Under the pieces are notes generated by a model. It had not been told where the DNA came from and did not search any database. It saw nothing but the letters and a program-made list of their open reading frames with translations. Shown here one piece after another: positions 52,668 through 62,615 of a DNA stretch of 64,000 nucleotides; the first letter of the stretch is position 1; every line of letters begins with the position of its first letter. This DNA is from Rufibacter sp. LB8. GTDB lineage: Bacteria; Bacteroidota; Bacteroidia; Cytophagales; Hymenobacteraceae. The stretch covers positions 4,093,001 through 4,157,000 of the forward strand of contig NZ_JADALJ010000001.1 in assembly GCF_014876185.1 (NCBI RefSeq), written 5' to 3'. A program made the position numbers and the translations under genes.

Positions 52668-52925
52668 ATGGAGACGAGAAATCTAAGAAAAGAAAAAACT
52701 GGACGCGTGGTAAGTAACAAGATGGACAAGTCCATCACTGTTATGGTAGAAAGCAAAGTGAAACACCCTATTTATGGGAAATTTGTTTCTAAGTCCAAGA
52801 AGTTTATGGCCCATGATGAGAACAACGAGTGCGGTATTGGTGATACCGTGCGCATCATGGAAACTAGACCATTGAGCAAAAACAAGTGCTGGCGCTTAAT
52901 TGAAATCGTAGAAAGAGCTAAATAA
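52668..52925 (+). CDS. rpsQ: 30S ribosomal protein S17
   Basis: The 85-residue OB-fold protein binds helix 11 of 16S r[22 protein letters not shown] and the later [20 protein letters not shown] are conserved. It ends one base before rplN. Confidence 0.97.
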   Translation: METRNLRKEKTGRVVSNKMDKSITVMVESKVKHPIYGKFVSKSKKFMAHDENNECGIGDTVRIMETRPLSKNKCWRLIEIVERAK

Positions 52926-52926
52926 G

Positions 52927-53295
52927 ATGATACAACAAGAATCTAGACTTACTGTTGCTGATAACAGCGGAGCAAAAGAGGTCCTGTGCATCCGGGTATT
53001 GGGTGGTACAGGAAAAAAATACGCCTCTGTTGGTGATAAAATTGTTGTTACCGTAAAAGCTGCTCTTTCTTCAGGTAACGTTAAAAAAGGAACTGTTCAC
53101 AAAGCAGTGATTGTTCGCACCAAGAAAGAAGTTCGTCGCAAAGACGGATCTTATATTCGTTTTGATGACAACGCAGCAGTGTTGTTGAATAACAATGATG
53201 AGCCACGTGGTACACGTATTTTTGGGCCTGTAGCCCGTGAACTACGTGAAAGACAGTTTATGAAAATTGTTTCTTTGGCTCCTGAAGTAATTTAA
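52927..53295 (+). CDS. rplN: 50S ribosomal protein L14
   Basis: The 122-residue protein sits at the subunit interface. [19 protein letters not shown] at the start and [28 protein letters not shown] at the end are the usual signature. It starts one base after rpsQ. Confidence 0.98.
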   Translation: MIQQESRLTVADNSGAKEVLCIRVLGGTGKKYASVGDKIVVTVKAALSSGNVKKGTVHKAVIVRTKKEVRRKDGSYIRFDDNAAVLLNNNDEPRGTRIFGPVARELRERQFMKIVSLAPEVI

Positions 53296-53315
53296 ACAAG
53301 AGAAGAGAAAACAAA

Positions 53316-53639
53316 ATGTCAAAGCATAAACTTCATGTGAAAAAAGGCGACACTGTAAAAGTGATCGCAGGTGATGACAAGGGTAAAACCGGAACTATTA
53401 CTTCTGTTCTTACTGATAAGCAGAAAGTAGTGGTAGAAGGCTTAAACCTAGTATCTAAGCACCAAAAGCCAAGCGCTAAAAATCCTAACGGTGGAATTGT
53501 AAAGTTGGAGGCTCCTATCCATGCCAGTAATGTCATGGTAGTAGAACCTGCTACCAATGTAGCCACAAGAACGGGTAAGAAGCTGAACAATGATGGGAAG
53601 CTACAACGTTATTCCAAAAAATCTGGAAACTTAATCTAA
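53316..53639 (+). CDS. rplX: 50S ribosomal protein L24
   Basis: The 107-residue protein starts 50S assembly. Its KOW motif is [20 protein letters not shown] (residues 9-28 approximately), and the [14 protein letters not shown] block is typical. Its stop is one base before the rplE start. Confidence 0.97.
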   Translation: MSKHKLHVKKGDTVKVIAGDDKGKTGTITSVLTDKQKVVVEGLNLVSKHQKPSAKNPNGGIVKLEAPIHASNVMVVEPATNVATRTGKKLNNDGKLQRYSKKSGNLI

Positions 53640-53640
53640 C

Positions 53641-54192
53641 ATGGCAGCTAGACTAAAAGATAAGTACACAAAAGAGATTGTGCCTGCATTGAAAGAGAAA
53701 TTTCAATACAAGAGCATAATGCAAGTGCCAAAAATTACCAAAATCAGCATTAATAGAGGTATTGGTAATGCCGTGGCAGACAAGAAGCTAGTTGACATTG
53801 GAGTAGATGAGCTAACTATCATTGCAGGTCAGAAAGCTGTTCAAACCAAAGCTAAGAACTCAATCTCTAACTTTAAGTTAAGAGAAGGTATGCCAATTGG
53901 GGCACGGGTTACTTTGCGGGGCGAGAGAATGTATGAATTCTTAGACCGTTTGGTTACTATTGCTTTACCAAGGGTTCGTGACTTCAAAGGTATCAACGAC
54001 AAGGGTTTTGACGGACGCGGAAATTACACCTTAGGTGTAAAAGAGCAAATCATCTTCCCTGAGATCAGTATTGATAAAATTAAATCAATTGCTGGTATGG
54101 ATATCACCTTTGTTACCTCAGCTGCTACAGACGAAGAAAGCCTTGAGTTATTGAGAGCTTTTGGTTTACCTTTCGCAACTTTAAAGAAATAA
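53641..54192 (+). CDS. rplE: 50S ribosomal protein L5
   Basis: The 183-residue protein binds 5S rRNA. The segment [25 protein letters not shown] and the later [18 protein letters not shown] are conserved. It lies between rplX and rpsN, four bases before the latter. Confidence 0.98.
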   Translation: MAARLKDKYTKEIVPALKEKFQYKSIMQVPKITKISINRGIGNAVADKKLVDIGVDELTIIAGQKAVQTKAKNSISNFKLREGMPIGARVTLRGERMYEFLDRLVTIALPRVRDFKGINDKGFDGRGNYTLGVKEQIIFPEISIDKIKSIAGMDITFVTSAATDEESLELLRAFGLPFATLKK

Positions 54193-54196
54193 GAAA

Positions 54197-54466
54197 ATGG
54201 CTAAAGAATCAGCAAAAGCAAGAGAGCTCAAAAGACAAAAGTTAGTTGCCAAGTATGCAACTAAAAGAGCTCAGTTAAAAGCTGCTGGCGATTATGAGGC
54301 TCTAGATAAATTGCCTAAAGACGCTTCTCCTGTACGTTTACATAACAGATGTAAACTAACTGGCAGACCAAGAGGCTATATGAGGAAGTTTGGCATCTCT
54401 CGTGTTACCTTCAGAGAGATGGCTTCAGCAGGCAAGATTCCTGGAGTAACGAAGGCTAGCTGGTAA
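54197..54466 (+). CDS. rpsN: 30S ribosomal protein S14, zinc-free type
   Basis: The 89-residue protein has only one cysteine (in [20 protein letters not shown]), so it cannot form the CxxC...CxxC zinc ribbon of the other S14 class and is the zinc-independent form. The C-terminal [25 protein letters not shown] is typical. A possible internal promoter follows before rpsH. Confidence 0.97.
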   Translation: MAKESAKARELKRQKLVAKYATKRAQLKAAGDYEALDKLPKDASPVRLHNRCKLTGRPRGYMRKFGISRVTFREMASAGKIPGVTKASW

Positions 54467-54505
54467 TTATTACTCCTACTACTATTATAGTTAGGAAAAC
54501 ATTAG

Positions 54506-54513
54506 TATCTTTG
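54506..54513 (+). promoter_or_regulatory. Possible internal promoter before rpsH
   Basis: TATCTTTG matches the -7 consensus, 39 bases before the rpsH start. No TTG is at the usual upstream distance. The 86-base gap between rpsN and rpsH is large for this operon, which supports a regulatory role. Confidence 0.45.
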
Positions 54514-54552
54514 CGGCTCCTTAAAAAGAGCGGAATCTAAAAATATAGTCTA

Positions 54553-54951
54553 ATGCATTCAGATCCGATAGCAGATTATTTAACTAGACTACGGAATGCC
54601 ATCAAGGCAAATCACCGTATAGTTGAAATTCCGGCTAGCAAAATAAAAAAGGAATTAACCAAAGTTCTTTACGAGAAAGGTTATATCCAGAGTTACAAGT
54701 TCGATGATAGTTCTATTCAGGGCAGTATTAAAATTGCTTTGAAGTATGATCCAGCTACCAAGCAGTCTGCTATCGTTAAGCTTGAGAGAGTCAGTAAGCC
54801 GGGACTCCGTAAGTATGTGCATCTAGATGAGATGCCAAGAGTGTTAAACGGATATGGCATAGCCATTCTGTCTACCTCTAAAGGTGTCATCACAGACAAA
54901 GAGGCCAAAGGTCTTAATGTAGGTGGTGAAGTATTGTGTTACGTGTATTAA
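54553..54951 (+). CDS. rpsH: 30S ribosomal protein S8
   Basis: The 132-residue protein binds the central domain of 16S rRNA. HSDPIADYLTRLRNAIKANH at the start and the C-terminal STSKGVITDKEAKGLNVGGEVLCYVY are standard. It is followed after 10 bases by rplF. Confidence 0.98.
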   Translation: MHSDPIADYLTRLRNAIKANHRIVEIPASKIKKELTKVLYEKGYIQSYKFDDSSIQGSIKIALKYDPATKQSAIVKLERVSKPGLRKYVHLDEMPRVLNGYGIAILSTSKGVITDKEAKGLNVGGEVLCYVY

Positions 54952-54961
54952 TAAAGAAGAA

Positions 54962-55516
54962 ATGTCGCGGATAGGAAAACTGCCAATTACGCTCCCACAA
55001 GGTGTGGAGGTGTTGGTTAACCAGGATAACCTGGTTACAGTGAAAGGACCTAAAGGTACCCTTTCTTCACAAGTTGATACGGACATTACTGTTGCTATTG
55101 AAGACGGCGTACTCACAGTATCTCGTCCAACAGAGCAAAAAAGACACAAAGCACTTCATGGTTTGTATCGTTCTATTATCAATAACATGGTTATTGGAGT
55201 GAGCACAGGATATAAGCTAACGTTAGAACTTATTGGTGTTGGTTATAAGGCTACTACCGTAGGTCAAAACTTGGAACTGGCTTTGGGTTACTCACACAAT
55301 ATTTACGTAGGATTGCCTCCTGAGATTTCAGCCGTAGCTGTAACAGAAAAAGGTAAGGCTCCTGTAATCACCTTAGAAGGTATTGATAAGCAGTTGATTG
55401 GTCAGGTGGCCGCTAAAATCCGCTCTTTACGGAAAGTTGAACCTTACAAAGGTAAAGGTATTCGGTTTATGGGCGAGGTTGTTAGAAGAAAAGCTGGTAA
55501 AACTGCTTCTAAATAA
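54962..55516 (+). CDS. rplF: 50S ribosomal protein L6
   Basis: The start is the ATG at 54962 (MSRIGKLPI); a longer frame from 54923 overlaps rpsH and is not supported. The 184-residue protein lies near the sarcin-ricin loop. The C-terminal block [22 protein letters not shown] is the family signature. Confidence 0.97.
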   Translation: MSRIGKLPITLPQGVEVLVNQDNLVTVKGPKGTLSSQVDTDITVAIEDGVLTVSRPTEQKRHKALHGLYRSIINNMVIGVSTGYKLTLELIGVGYKATTVGQNLELALGYSHNIYVGLPPEISAVAVTEKGKAPVITLEGIDKQLIGQVAAKIRSLRKVEPYKGKGIRFMGEVVRRKAGKTASK

Positions 55517-55524
55517 GAAAGAAA

Positions 55525-55878
55525 ATGGCATTCGATAAAGCAAAAAGAAGACTGAGAATTCGTCGCAGCATCCGTAACAAGGTGTCAGGCACAGCTCAGC
55601 GTCCACGTCTGTCTGTATTCAGAAGCAATAAAGCTATTTATGCGCAGCTGATTGATGATGTGAATGGTATTACATTGGCAAGTTCATCCTCTTCTACCGT
55701 TGAAGCAGAAGCTACTGGCACCAAGAGTGCGGCATCTTCTTCTGTAGGTCGTGATATAGCAGCGAAAGCACTAGCGAACGGTATCACTGAAGTTGTTTTC
55801 GACAGAGGTGGTTATCTATACCATGGTCGTGTTAAATCATTAGCAGAAGGGGCCCGTGAAGCGGGTTTAAAATTCTAA
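55525..55878 (+). CDS. rplR: 50S ribosomal protein L18
   Basis: The 117-residue protein binds 5S rRNA with L5. [36 protein letters not shown] and the C-terminal [23 protein letters not shown] are typical. It starts eight bases after rplF. Confidence 0.97.
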   Translation: MAFDKAKRRLRIRRSIRNKVSGTAQRPRLSVFRSNKAIYAQLIDDVNGITLASSSSSTVEAEATGTKSAASSSVGRDIAAKALANGITEVVFDRGGYLYHGRVKSLAEGAREAGLKF

Positions 55879-55882
55879 GAAC

Positions 55883-56401
55883 ATGTCTAAATTAAATATT
55901 AGAAGCATCAAGGCAAGCGAAATCGAGCTAAAGGAGCGCGTAGTAGCTATCAACCGTGTTGCCAAAGTGGTAAAGGGTGGTAGAAGATTCAGCTTCTCTG
56001 CCATTGTGGTTGTAGGTGATGGTAATGGTGTAGTGGGTTACGGTTTAGGGAAAGCAAATGAGGTAACTGATGCAATAGCAAAGGGAATTGATGATGCTAA
56101 GAAGAACCTGGTTCGCGTACCAATGTACAAGCATACAGTACCTCACCCTATGGAAGGCAAATTCTCTGGTGGTTTTGTCTTGATTAAGCCAGCTGCCCCA
56201 GGAACTGGTGTTCTTGCTGGTGGTGCTATGAGAGCTGTTTTGGAAAGTGCCGGGATCAAAGATGTATTGGCAAAATCAAAAGGATCTTCTAACCCACATA
56301 ATGTGGTGAAGGCAACTTTTGATGCTTTATCAAAAATGCGCGATCCTTTGGTAGTTGCTCAGCAACGCGGTATCAGTTTACAACGTGTATTCAACGGGTA
56401 A
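55883..56401 (+). CDS. rpsE: 30S ribosomal protein S5
   Basis: The 172-residue protein helps in decoding accuracy and mRNA unwinding. The dsRNA-binding-like domain ([44 protein letters not shown]) and the [14 protein letters not shown] block are standard. The stop is two bases before rpmD. Confidence 0.98.
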   Translation: MSKLNIRSIKASEIELKERVVAINRVAKVVKGGRRFSFSAIVVVGDGNGVVGYGLGKANEVTDAIAKGIDDAKKNLVRVPMYKHTVPHPMEGKFSGGFVLIKPAAPGTGVLAGGAMRAVLESAGIKDVLAKSKGSSNPHNVVKATFDALSKMRDPLVVAQQRGISLQRVFNG

Positions 56402-56403
56402 TT

Positions 56404-56583
56404 ATGGCAAGTGTAGAAATCACCCAGGTAAAAAGTATTATTGACCGTCCTGAAAGACAGAAGCAGACAATGAAAGCTTTAGGTTTAGGCAAAATCAATA
56501 AGACAGTTACTAAAGAGTTAACCCCACAAATTGCTGGTATGGTTAACAGTGTACAACATTTAGTATCAATCAAGGAAGTCTAA
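56404..56583 (+). CDS. rpmD: 50S ribosomal protein L30
   Basis: The frame encodes 59 residues beginning MASVEITQVKSIIDRPERQK and ending SVQHLVSIKEV. L30 is absent from some lineages, but here it is in its standard place between rpsE and rplO. The segment KQTMKALGLGKINKTV is the family signature. It starts two bases after rpsE. Confidence 0.96.
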   Translation: MASVEITQVKSIIDRPERQKQTMKALGLGKINKTVTKELTPQIAGMVNSVQHLVSIKEV

Positions 56584-56584
56584 A

Positions 56585-57031
56585 ATGAATCTAAGTAATT
56601 TAAAGCCTGCGGAAGGATCTGTTAAGGATCGTAAAAGAATTGGTCGTGGTACCGGTTCTGGTAGAGGTGGAACTTCTACCCGCGGACATAAAGGAGCTAA
56701 GTCTCGCTCAGGTTATTCTTCTAAGGCAGGCTTTGAAGGCGGTCAGATGCCTTTAGTACGTAGAGTACCAAAGTTCGGTTTTAAGAATATCAATCGGGTG
56801 GAGTACACAGCTGTTAACCTTGATGTGTTACAAAACCTGGCTTCTAAAGCTGGGGCTTCTGTTATTGACTTTGCTTTCTTGCGTGCAAACGGTTTGGCTT
56901 CAAAGAATGATAACATTAAAGTTCTAGGAAGAGGTGAATTGACTTCTTCTATTGAAGTACATGCTCATGCTTTCTCACAGACAGCAGTTGAAGCAATTGA
57001 AAAAGCAGGCGGCAAGGTAGTGACTCTGTAG
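56585..57031 (+). CDS. rplO: 50S ribosomal protein L15
   Basis: The 148-residue protein binds 23S rRNA late in assembly. The Gly/Arg-rich start (RKRIGRGTGSGRGGTSTRGHKGAKSRSGY) and the C-terminal VEAIEKAGGKV are typical. It starts one base after the rpmD stop and ends three bases before secY. Confidence 0.98.
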   Translation: MNLSNLKPAEGSVKDRKRIGRGTGSGRGGTSTRGHKGAKSRSGYSSKAGFEGGQMPLVRRVPKFGFKNINRVEYTAVNLDVLQNLASKAGASVIDFAFLRANGLASKNDNIKVLGRGELTSSIEVHAHAFSQTAVEAIEKAGGKVVTL

Positions 57032-57034
57032 CAG

Positions 57035-58360
57035 ATGAAGAAGCTGATTTCTACGATTAAGAATATTTTTGCAATTGAAGATTTGCGAGTAAGAATCCTA
57101 AATACTTTAGGATTCATCGCAATTTTCAGGTTAGGCTCATATATCGTTTTACCTGGTATTGATCCTACCCAGCTAAAAGGTGATACAGAAGGAATATTAG
57201 GCTTATTAGATACCTTTTTAGGTGGTGCATTTAGCAATGCATCCATTTTTGCATTGGGTATTATGCCATATATTTCCGCTTCCATCGTTTTACAGCTTCT
57301 GACTATTGCAGTTCCTTATTTCCAGAAGTTGCAGAAAGAAGGAGAATCTGGTAGAAAGAAAATTAACCAGTATACCCGAGTTCTCACTATTATCATTACT
57401 TTAGCTCAATCTGTAGGATTCTTAGCTACCATTAATGCCAACGCCATTGATCCTTCTGTGGCAGGTCCTCTCTTTACCATTTCATCTATGATAATTCTTA
57501 CCGGCGGAACTATGTTCTGTATGTGGTTAGGAGAGAAAATCACAGATAAAGGCATTGGGAATGGTATCTCTATGTTGATTATGATTGGTATAGTGTCAAG
57601 GCTCCCTGGTGCATTGGTAGGTGAAGCTATGGCGCTTGGATTAGGCAAATCTCTTATCTTCATTATAGAGCTAATTGTTCTTTTCTTTGTAGTGATGAGT
57701 GTAGTAATGCTTACTCAGGCTATCCGGAGAATTCCAGTACAATACGCTAAACAAGTAGGTGGTACAGCTTCTTTGCAAGCAGGTCAGCGTCAGTTCATTC
57801 CTTTAAAGGTTAACGCTGCCGGAGTAATGCCCATCATTTTCGCTCAATCTTTGATGTTCCTTCCAGGTATGATTGCGTCGTTCTGGAGAAATGAAAGTGA
57901 TATCGCGAATGAAATAGGAAATGTATTTTCTGATTATACTTCTTGGCAATACAATGTTTCCTTCGCAGTGTTGATTATTATTTTCACTTTCTTCTATACA
58001 GCTATCAGTGTAAATCCTAATCAGATTTCTGATGACTTGAAAAGAAGCGGGGGATTTGTTCCCGGTGTTAAACCAGGATTAGCCACTTCAGAATATATTG
58101 ATGAGGTGTTGACCAGAATCACTTTCCCTGGGGCATTGTTTTTAGCTATTGTGGCTATTCTTCCTTCCATTGCCATGTTATTTGGGGTGACAAGAGAGTT
58201 TGCTGCCTTCTTTGGAGGGACCTCCTTAATTATTTTGGTGGGAGTTGTTCTAGATACTCTGAACCAAATAGAAAGCTATCTTCTCATGCGTCATTATGAC
58301 GGTATGATGAAGTCTGGTAAACTTAGAGGCCGTTCTAAAAACATTGCGGTAGCATCGTAA
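57035..58360 (+). CDS. secY: Preprotein translocase subunit SecY
   Basis: The 441-residue protein is the membrane channel for exported proteins. It has about ten transmembrane segments; the plug and early motif (LGSYIVLPGIDPTQL, then GIMPYISASIVLQLL) and the cytosolic loop for SecA (QQ-like RQFIPLKVNAAGVMPIIFAQ) are conserved. It lies between rplO and map, the usual spc-operon place, and map follows after two bases. Confidence 0.98.
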   Translation: MKKLISTIKNIFAIEDLRVRILNTLGFIAIFRLGSYIVLPGIDPTQLKGDTEGILGLLDTFLGGAFSNASIFALGIMPYISASIVLQLLTIAVPYFQKLQKEGESGRKKINQYTRVLTIIITLAQSVGFLATINANAIDPSVAGPLFTISSMIILTGGTMFCMWLGEKITDKGIGNGISMLIMIGIVSRLPGALVGEAMALGLGKSLIFIIELIVLFFVVMSVVMLTQAIRRIPVQYAKQVGGTASLQAGQRQFIPLKVNAAGVMPIIFAQSLMFLPGMIASFWRNESDIANEIGNVFSDYTSWQYNVSFAVLIIIFTFFYTAISVNPNQISDDLKRSGGFVPGVKPGLATSEYIDEVLTRITFPGALFLAIVAILPSIAMLFGVTREFAAFFGGTSLIILVGVVLDTLNQIESYLLMRHYDGMMKSGKLRGRSKNIAVAS

Positions 58361-58362
58361 GG

Positions 58363-59133
58363 ATGGTTGTTTACAAAACGGAAGAAGATATTGAGCAGAT
58401 AAGGCAAAGTGCAAACATCCTCAGCCAGGTTCATGGTGTTATAGCCAGTAACATTGCTGAGGGTGTTAGTACTTTAAAATTAGATGCGCTGGCAGAGGAA
58501 TTTATTTCTGATCATGGCGGTTCTCCTTCCTTTAAAGGATACAATGGGTTTAAACACAGTCTTTGTATTAGTTTAAATTCAGCAGTTGTCCACGGGATTC
58601 CCAGCGATTATACTCTTCAGTCTGGAGATATTGTCTCTATAGATTGTGGAGTTTTTTTTAAAGGGTTCCATAGTGACAGTGCCTACACCCATGCAATAGG
58701 GATTGTGGATCCTGAAATAAAAGCGTTACTTTTGCACACCAAAGAATCTTTGTATAAAGGAATTGAGTGGGCAGTAGCAGGTGCCAGAATCGGAGACATA
58801 GGCTTTGCTGTTCAATCGCACGTGGAGCAGTTTGGTTATGGCGTGGTTCGTGAGTTGGTAGGTCATGGTTTAGGACGCAGTTTGCATGAAGGTCCAGAGG
58901 TTCCGAATTATGGAAAGCGCGGACAAGGAATGAAATTGCAGGAAGGCCTTGTATTAGCCATTGAGCCGATGGTGAATTTAGGGACCAGGCATGTCGTGCA
59001 GGAGAATGATGGCTGGACCATCAGGACGCGCGACAAGAAGCCCTCGGCCCATTTTGAGCATACAGTTGTTGTTAGGAAAGGTCAGGCAGAGATCTTGACT
59101 ACTTTTGATTACATAGAAAAAGCACAGAACTAA
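58363..59133 (+). CDS. map: Methionine aminopeptidase, type I
   Basis: The 256-residue metalloenzyme removes the first Met from nascent proteins. The metal ligands are in VSIDCGVFFKGFHSDSAYT (two Asp), VGHGLGRSLHEGPEVPNYG (His), LAIEPMVNLG (Glu) and VVQENDGWTIRT with the C-terminal HFEHTVVV (Glu). It has no N-terminal extension. It lies between secY and infA, the order seen in most bacteria that lack adk there. Confidence 0.97.
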   Translation: MVVYKTEEDIEQIRQSANILSQVHGVIASNIAEGVSTLKLDALAEEFISDHGGSPSFKGYNGFKHSLCISLNSAVVHGIPSDYTLQSGDIVSIDCGVFFKGFHSDSAYTHAIGIVDPEIKALLLHTKESLYKGIEWAVAGARIGDIGFAVQSHVEQFGYGVVRELVGHGLGRSLHEGPEVPNYGKRGQGMKLQEGLVLAIEPMVNLGTRHVVQENDGWTIRTRDKKPSAHFEHTVVVRKGQAEILTTFDYIEKAQN

Positions 59134-59136
59134 TAC

Positions 59137-59355
59137 ATGGCTAAACAGTCTTCCATCGAACAAGACGGTACCATCATTGAAGCGCTATCAAACGCAATGT
59201 TTCGCGTTGAATTAGAAAATGGCCATCAGGTTATTGCTCACATCTCTGGTAAAATGAGAATGCACTACATTAAGATTTTACCAGGCGACAGAGTAAAATT
59301 GGAAATGTCTCCTTACGACCTTAGTAAAGGTAGAATAGTTTACAGATACAAATAA
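59137..59355 (+). CDS. infA: Translation initiation factor IF-1
   Basis: The 72-residue OB-fold protein blocks the A site during initiation. [47 protein letters not shown]-like conserved parts are all present, ending GRIVYRYK. It starts three bases after map and is followed after four bases by rpmJ. Confidence 0.97.
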   Translation: MAKQSSIEQDGTIIEALSNAMFRVELENGHQVIAHISGKMRMHYIKILPGDRVKLEMSPYDLSKGRIVYRYK

Positions 59356-59359
59356 GCAG

Positions 59360-59476
59360 ATGAAAGTAAAAGCGTCAGTTAAGAAGCGCAGTGAAGACTG
59401 CAAAGTGATCAGACGTAAAGGCAAGCTTTACGTGATCAACAAGAAAAATCCACGTTATAAACAAAGACAAGGTTAA
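59360..59476 (+). CDS. rpmJ: 50S ribosomal protein L36, zinc-free type
   Basis: This 38-residue gene runs from ATG at 59360 to TAA at 59476. It encodes [20 protein letters not shown] and ends PRYKQRQG. Only one Cys is present, so the Cys3-His zinc site of the other L36 class is missing and this is the zinc-independent form, as for S14 in the same operon. It sits between infA and rpsM, its standard place. Confidence 0.96.
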   Translation: MKVKASVKKRSEDCKVIRRKGKLYVINKKNPRYKQRQG

Positions 59477-59486
59477 TTTTTAAAAC

Positions 59487-59864
59487 ATGGCTAGAATAGC
59501 AGGAGTTGATATTCCAGATAACAAAAGAGGCGAAATCGCTTTGACGTACATTTTCGGTATTGGCCGGAAATTGTCACAGTCTATTTTGGTGAAGGCTGGG
59601 GTGGATCTTGACAAGAAGGTAAAAGATTGGACAGAGGAAGAAGCCGGTGAAATCCGTAACGTTATTTCTTCTGAGCACAAAGTAGAAGGTGTTCTTCGTT
59701 CTGAAGTGCAGCTACACATCAAGCGATTGATGGATATTGGTAGCTACCGCGGTTTACGTCACAGGAAAGGTTTACCAGTTAGAGGTCAGAGAACCAAAAA
59801 CAACACCAGAACCCGTAAGGGCAAGCGTAAGACTGTTGCAAACAAGAAGAAGGCATCTAAATAA
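59487..59864 (+). CDS. rpsM: 30S ribosomal protein S13
   Basis: The 125-residue protein bridges the subunits and contacts the P-site t[29 protein letters not shown] at the start and the basic tail [29 protein letters not shown] are standard. It heads the alpha-operon-like group rpsM-rpsK-rpsD-rpoA-rplQ. Confidence 0.98.
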   Translation: MARIAGVDIPDNKRGEIALTYIFGIGRKLSQSILVKAGVDLDKKVKDWTEEEAGEIRNVISSEHKVEGVLRSEVQLHIKRLMDIGSYRGLRHRKGLPVRGQRTKNNTRTRKGKRKTVANKKKASK

Positions 59865-59874
59865 TTAAACGACA

Positions 59875-60267
59875 ATGGCTCAGAAGAGAAAAGATAAAGC
59901 CAAGAAGCGCGTGGTTGTGGTGGAGCCTGTTGGTCAGGTTCACATCAAAGCGTCATTTAACAACATCATTATTTCCGTTACCAATATTAATGGCCAGGTT
60001 ATTTCTTGGGCATCTGCTGGTAAAATGGGATTCAAAGGGTCTAAGAAAAATACTCCTTACGCTGCCCAGATGGCAGCCGCTGATTGCGGAAAAGTAGCCT
60101 ATGAGGCTGGTATGCGCAAAGCAGAAGTTTTTGTGAAAGGCCCGGGAGCTGGACGTGAGTCCGCTATCCGTACCATGCAAAACGTGGGTATTGAAATCAC
60201 CTCTATCAAAGACGTGACCCCACTTCCGCACAATGGTTGCCGTCCTCCAAAACGCAGAAGAGTTTAA
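59875..60267 (+). CDS. rpsK: 30S ribosomal protein S11
   Basis: The 130-residue protein lies in the 30S platform. [43 protein letters not shown] and the end [18 protein letters not shown] are typical. It starts 10 bases after rpsM. Confidence 0.98.
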   Translation: MAQKRKDKAKKRVVVVEPVGQVHIKASFNNIIISVTNINGQVISWASAGKMGFKGSKKNTPYAAQMAAADCGKVAYEAGMRKAEVFVKGPGAGRESAIRTMQNVGIEITSIKDVTPLPHNGCRPPKRRRV

Positions 60268-60287
60268 GGTATTATTTAGTATTAGAC

Positions 60288-60893
60288 ATGGCAAGATATA
60301 CAGGCCCTAAGAGTAAAATCTCTAGAAGATATAATGAACCAATTTTTGGACCTAGCAAGGCTTTAGCCAAAAAAGCCTATGGTCCTGGCCAGCATGGTCG
60401 TGGTCGGAGAAAGAAGCAATCTGAGTATGCAATCCAATTGATGGAGAAGCAAAAAGCAAAATACATCTATGGTGTGTTGGAGCGTCAGTTTGCTAACTTG
60501 TTTGACAAAGCTGCCCGTAAAACAGGTATTACCGGTGAAAACTTATTGGCTCTTTTAGAGGCAAGATTAGACAACACCGTGTATCGTTTAGGCATTGCTC
60601 CTACAAGACGTGGTGCGCGTCAATTGGTAAATCACAATCACATTCAGGTGAATGGTTCTGTGGTGAACATCGCTTCGTACACGTTGCGTCCTGGTGATGT
60701 AGTTAGCGTACGTGAGAAGTCTAAATCATTGGAAGCAATTACTACCAGTCTTGCTGGCCGTAATGCTCGCGCTTTTACTTGGTTAGAGTGGGATGCCAGC
60801 CAAATGGCAGGTAAGTACATCTCTAACCCACAGCGTGATCAAATCCCTGAGAAAATTCAGGAGCAATTGATCGTTGAGCTTTACTCTAAGTAA
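60288..60893 (+). CDS. rpsD: 30S ribosomal protein S4
   Basis: The start is the ATG at 60288 ([21 protein letters not shown]); a longer frame from 60237 overlaps rpsK. The 201-residue protein starts 30S body assembly and has the S4 RNA-binding domain (about residues 93-155: [30 protein letters not shown]). The N-terminus has no zinc-binding cysteines. In E. coli it represses the alpha operon. Confidence 0.97.
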   Translation: MARYTGPKSKISRRYNEPIFGPSKALAKKAYGPGQHGRGRRKKQSEYAIQLMEKQKAKYIYGVLERQFANLFDKAARKTGITGENLLALLEARLDNTVYRLGIAPTRRGARQLVNHNHIQVNGSVVNIASYTLRPGDVVSVREKSKSLEAITTSLAGRNARAFTWLEWDASQMAGKYISNPQRDQIPEKIQEQLIVELYSK

Positions 60894-60929
60894 TAGTTTC
60901 TATTTAGTATCAACCTTAATCCAGCAAAC

Positions 60930-61919
60930 ATGTCAATATTAGCCTTTCAAATGCCAGAAAAGGTCGTGATGGAGAAATCCGATGACTTCAACGGGCAGTT
61001 TGAATTTAAGCCGCTAGAAAAGGGCTATGGTGTTACCATTGGGAATGCGCTGAGAAGAATTCTTCTCTCCTCTTTGGAGGGATATGCTATCTCCAGCATC
61101 AGAGTTCCTAGTGTGCTCCATGAGTTCTCTACCATTGAAGGTGTGGTTGAAGATGTCTCTGAAATTATCCTGAACCTGAAAATGGTGCGGTTTAAGAAGA
61201 TTGGTGACATAGTGGATGATAAAGTAACGGTGACCATCGGCAAGCAGGATACCTTCACTGCCGGTGACATCAACAAATTCTCTTCTTCGTTCCAGGTCCT
61301 GAACCCTGAGCTTATCATTTGTCATGTTGATCCAGAAGCTAGCTTTGAGATTGAACTGACTATTCAGAAGGGCAGAGGGTACGTGCCTGCAGAGGAGAAC
61401 AAGCCAGCTGATCAGGTTTTTGGTCAGATTGCCATAGACGCCATTTTCACGCCTGTAAAGAATGTGAAATATAGCGTAGAGAACACGCGGGTTGAGCAGA
61501 AAACTGACTACGAGCGCCTCTTGTTGGAAATCACCACTGACGGTTCTATTCACCCAGAAGATGCGTTGAAAGGCGCCGCCAACATTTTGATTCAGCACTT
61601 TATGCTGTTCTCTGACAACACCATGACGTTTGAAACGGTGAAGCCAGAGGAAGAAGAAGCGGTTGACGAAGAAATGCTGCACATGCGCAAAGTGTTGAAA
61701 ACGCCTTTGCATGACATGGACCTTTCTGTTAGAGCCTACAACTGCTTGAAAGCTGCTGACATCAGAACCTTAGGTGATTTGGTGCAATTGGACCTGGCAG
61801 ATATGATGAAGTTCAGAAACTTTGGTAAAAAGTCTTTGACTGAATTAGAGAACTTGGTTTCTGAAAAGGGACTAAACTTTGGGATGGATATCTCTAAGTA
61901 TAAATTAGAAGAAGATTAA
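60930..61919 (+). CDS. rpoA: RNA polymerase alpha subunit
   Basis: The 329-residue subunit dimerises to start polymerase assembly. The N-terminal domain has [28 protein letters not shown], the linker is acidic ([12 protein letters not shown]), and the C-terminal domain (about residues 250-325: [25 protein letters not shown]-like) contacts promoters and activators. Length matches the family. It lies between rpsD and rplQ, the usual order. Confidence 0.98.
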   Translation: MSILAFQMPEKVVMEKSDDFNGQFEFKPLEKGYGVTIGNALRRILLSSLEGYAISSIRVPSVLHEFSTIEGVVEDVSEIILNLKMVRFKKIGDIVDDKVTVTIGKQDTFTAGDINKFSSSFQVLNPELIICHVDPEASFEIELTIQKGRGYVPAEENKPADQVFGQIAIDAIFTPVKNVKYSVENTRVEQKTDYERLLLEITTDGSIHPEDALKGAANILIQHFMLFSDNTMTFETVKPEEEEAVDEEMLHMRKVLKTPLHDMDLSVRAYNCLKAADIRTLGDLVQLDLADMMKFRNFGKKSLTELENLVSEKGLNFGMDISKYKLEED

Positions 61920-61988
61920 TTAATCTACGGCATAATTCCCGATCCCGCTTAGGTTGATCGACGGTATGCACGTGCACAATTCAAAAAA

Positions 61989-62537
61989 ATGAGACACGGT
62001 AAAAAGAATAACCATTTAGGAAGAACGGCGTCACACCGTGCTGCCCTCCTTTCTAACATGGCATCGTCCCTTATATTGCACAAACGTGTAATCACTACGG
62101 TGGCTAAAGCCAAGGCATTGCGTAAATACGTGGAGCCTTTGCTGACCAAATCAAAAAGCGATACTACCCACTCTCGCCGGACAGTTTTCTCTTACCTACA
62201 GAACAAAGAGTCTGTGAAAGAGTTGTATGACGCAGTGGCTGGTAAGATAGCTAACCGCCCAGGTGGTTACACCCGCATCATCAAAACTGGCAACCGTTTA
62301 GGTGACAACGCTGATATGTGTATCATTGAGTTGGTTGATTACAACGAGGACTTGCTGAGCACAACAGGTGCAGGTACTGCAGGTAAAGCCAAAACAAGAC
62401 GTCGTGCTTCTGGTAAGAAAAAAGACGGTGTTGAGGCTGCTTCTGAAACGCCAGTTGCTTCCGCAGAAACCGCCACTCCAACTACTGAAGCGTCTGCTCC
62501 AGCTGCTGAAGGCGAAGAGGCTCCTAAAGCTGAATAG
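61989..62537 (+). CDS. rplQ: 50S ribosomal protein L17, with acidic tail
   Basis: The 182-residue protein has the L17 core ([25 protein letters not shown] to about residue 122). It then carries a tail of some 60 residues: first basic ([13 protein letters not shown]), then Ala/Glu/Thr/Pro-rich and acidic. E. coli L17 has 127 residues. The tail should be disordered; similar ones occur in Bacteroidota. A strong terminator follows, ending the superlocus. Confidence 0.96.
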   Translation: MRHGKKNNHLGRTASHRAALLSNMASSLILHKRVITTVAKAKALRKYVEPLLTKSKSDTTHSRRTVFSYLQNKESVKELYDAVAGKIANRPGGYTRIIKTGNRLGDNADMCIIELVDYNEDLLSTTGAGTAGKAKTRRRASGKKKDGVEAASETPVASAETATPTTEASAPAAEGEEAPKAE

Positions 62538-62560
62538 TAAAAATGCAGTAAATTATAGAA

Positions 62561-62592
62561 AGGGATACGAGATTACTCGTATCCCTTTTTTA
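62561..62592 (+). terminator. Terminator after rplQ
   Basis: AGGGATACGAG (62561-62571) pairs perfectly with CTCGTATCCCT (62576-62586) around ATTA, followed by a T-run. Confidence 0.93.
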
Positions 62593-62598
62593 TTTTTG
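62591..62598 (+). promoter_or_regulatory. Possible -7 box of carA
   Basis: TATTTTTG matches TAnnTTTG, 17 bases before the carA start codon, directly behind the rplQ terminator. No TTG is at the expected upstream distance, and the T-run makes a chance match likely. Confidence 0.35.
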
Positions 62599-62615
62599 CC
62601 ACATATCTAATAAGA

